A DNA stretch of 5,152 nucleotides, taken from positions 1-5,152 of the forward strand of contig CAZFIR010000224.1 in assembly GCA_964519535.1 (NCBI GenBank), in the 5' to 3' direction. A model generated the notes under the pieces. That model was not told the DNA's origin. It did no database searches and saw nothing but the letters and a program-made list of their open reading frames with translations. This document shows, piece by piece, positions 4,785 through 5,152 of this stretch. Both the position numbers and the translations under genes were made by a program. This stretch comes from CAYWLI01 sp964519535 (GTDB taxonomy: Bacteria > Desulfobacterota > B13-G15 > RBG-16-54-18). How positions within the stretch are numbered: the first letter of the stretch is position 1; the number at the start of each line of letters is the position of its first letter.

Positions 4785-4860
4785 TTATCGAGGGAAGAGT
4801 AACAAAAATCAATGCTTCGCTTAAAGGCGATGGGTTTCGTCCCTAAATAGACAAAAAATT
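4785..4860. other. Leader region of the MBL-fold gene
   Basis: This short AT-richer stretch between the repeat region and the ribosome binding site should hold the promoter of the following gene, but I see only a weak candidate: TTAAAG (4821-4826), 17 bases, TAAATA (4844-4849). TCGC (4817-4820) and GCGA (4827-4830) can pair and echo the CGC/GCG palindromes upstream. Confidence 0.25.
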
Positions 4861-4867
4861 AAGGAGG
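4861..4867 (+). promoter_or_regulatory. Ribosome binding site that fixes a GTG start
   Basis: AAGGAGG is a near-perfect Shine-Dalgarno sequence 6 bases before the GTG at 4874. It decides the start of the MBL-fold gene, which has no nearby in-frame ATG. Confidence 0.8.
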
Positions 4868-4873
4868 TCAGTC

Positions 4874-5152
4874 GTGATATTAAAGCATTTGCTAGTCGGA
4901 CCGCTGCAAGTCAACTGTTATATCCTCGGCTGTGAGCGGACCAGGCAGGCAGCAGTCATCGACCCCGGAGGGGATGTCGATCGAATCCTGATGGCCCTGG
5001 CCAAGGATGAGCTGCGCCTGGTCTATATCATCAATACTCACGGTCACTTCGACCATACCGGCGGGAACAAGGGGCTCAAGGACGCCACCGGGGCCCAACT
5101 CCTGATACACCGCGCCGACGCCCCCATGATCATGCAGCAGGGCAGCGGAGGG
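4874..5152 (+). CDS. MBL-fold metallohydrolase (glyoxalase-II-like), N-terminal part, cut by window edge
   Basis: The frame is open from GTG at 4874 to the window end, giving 93 residues beginning MILKHLLVGPLQVNCYILGC. The opening strand pair with VNCYIL (13-18), AVIDPGGDVDRIL (27-39) and the metal-binding HxHxDH motif in NTHGHFDHTGG (54-64; His56, His58, Asp60, His61) are diagnostic of the metallo-beta-lactamase fold, glyoxalase-II branch. Members hydrolyse thioesters such as S-lactoylglutathione, or related substrates, with a dinuclear zinc or iron site in the cytoplasm; the exact substrate cannot be told from this part. The remaining metal ligands lie beyond the window. It is separated from the exporter gene by about 400 bases with terminator-like hairpins, so it is probably a separate transcription unit. 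Confidence 0.88.
   Translation, partial: MILKHLLVGPLQVNCYILGCERTRQAAVIDPGGDVDRILMALAKDELRLVYIINTHGHFDHTGGNKGLKDATGAQLLIHRADAPMIMQQGSGG

Noticed and set aside
4466..4830. CRISPR array
   Set aside because: The repeats are short, differ in sequence and orientation, and are not separated by regular spacers; there are no cas genes nearby.
4821..4849. Promoter for the MBL-fold gene
   Set aside because: TTAAAG and TAAATA each match consensus at only about half the positions; noted as a weak candidate, not called.

Overview
The window is about 5.15 kb of fairly GC-rich, G-run-rich bacterial DNA. It holds five complete genes on the plus strand and two genes cut by the window ends. The gene mix is a phenylacetate-CoA-ligase-type enzyme, an iron-sulfur flavoprotein, a MEMO/AmmeMemoRadiSam-B protein, a DUF434 protein, a LysE-family exporter and an MBL-fold hydrolase. 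It suits a strictly anaerobic, chromosomally ordinary bacterium. My guess is a Desulfobacterota (former deltaproteobacterial) sulfate reducer or syntroph, but no marker gene here proves it.

Layout: positions 1-198 carry the 5' end of a minus-strand phenylacetate--CoA ligase-like gene. A divergent control region of about 210 bp follows, with a good minus-strand promoter (perfect TTGACA) and a plausible plus-strand extended -10 promoter overlapped by an inverted repeat. From 409 to 3587 four plus-strand genes sit close together. They are an iron-sulfur flavoprotein with a C-terminal zinc ribbon, an unrecognised 115-residue protein, a MEMO-family protein (amrB type) with an N-terminal PqqD-like winged-helix region, and a DUF434/DUF5616 protein. 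The first three are almost certainly one transcript (5-base gap, then a 10-base overlap). The fourth follows after 58 bases that contain a hairpin.

From 3588 to 3832 there is no gene, only inverted repeats and a convincing extended -10 promoter for the next gene, a LysE/RhtB-type exporter (3833-4465). From 4466 to 4873 there is again no gene. This stretch is packed with small palindromes built on a CGC-loop-GCG core, repeated words such as TTCAAGG and CGGGAT, and a collinear imperfect inverted repeat of about 285 bp (4500-4784) that looks like a REP/MITE-type element. It includes a terminator-like hairpin with a T tract. From 4874 an MBL-fold (glyoxalase-II-like) hydrolase starts behind a textbook ribosome binding site and runs off the window.

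How they may work together: the 409-3587 cluster joins a redox flavoprotein (flavin plus probable 4Fe-4S), a metal-binding MEMO protein and a possible PIN/NYN-like nuclease-fold protein. No pathway can be assigned from sequence alone. The acyl-CoA ligase, exporter and MBL hydrolase look like independent transcription units. The points most worth following are the domain fusions in the cluster and the palindrome-rich repeat region.
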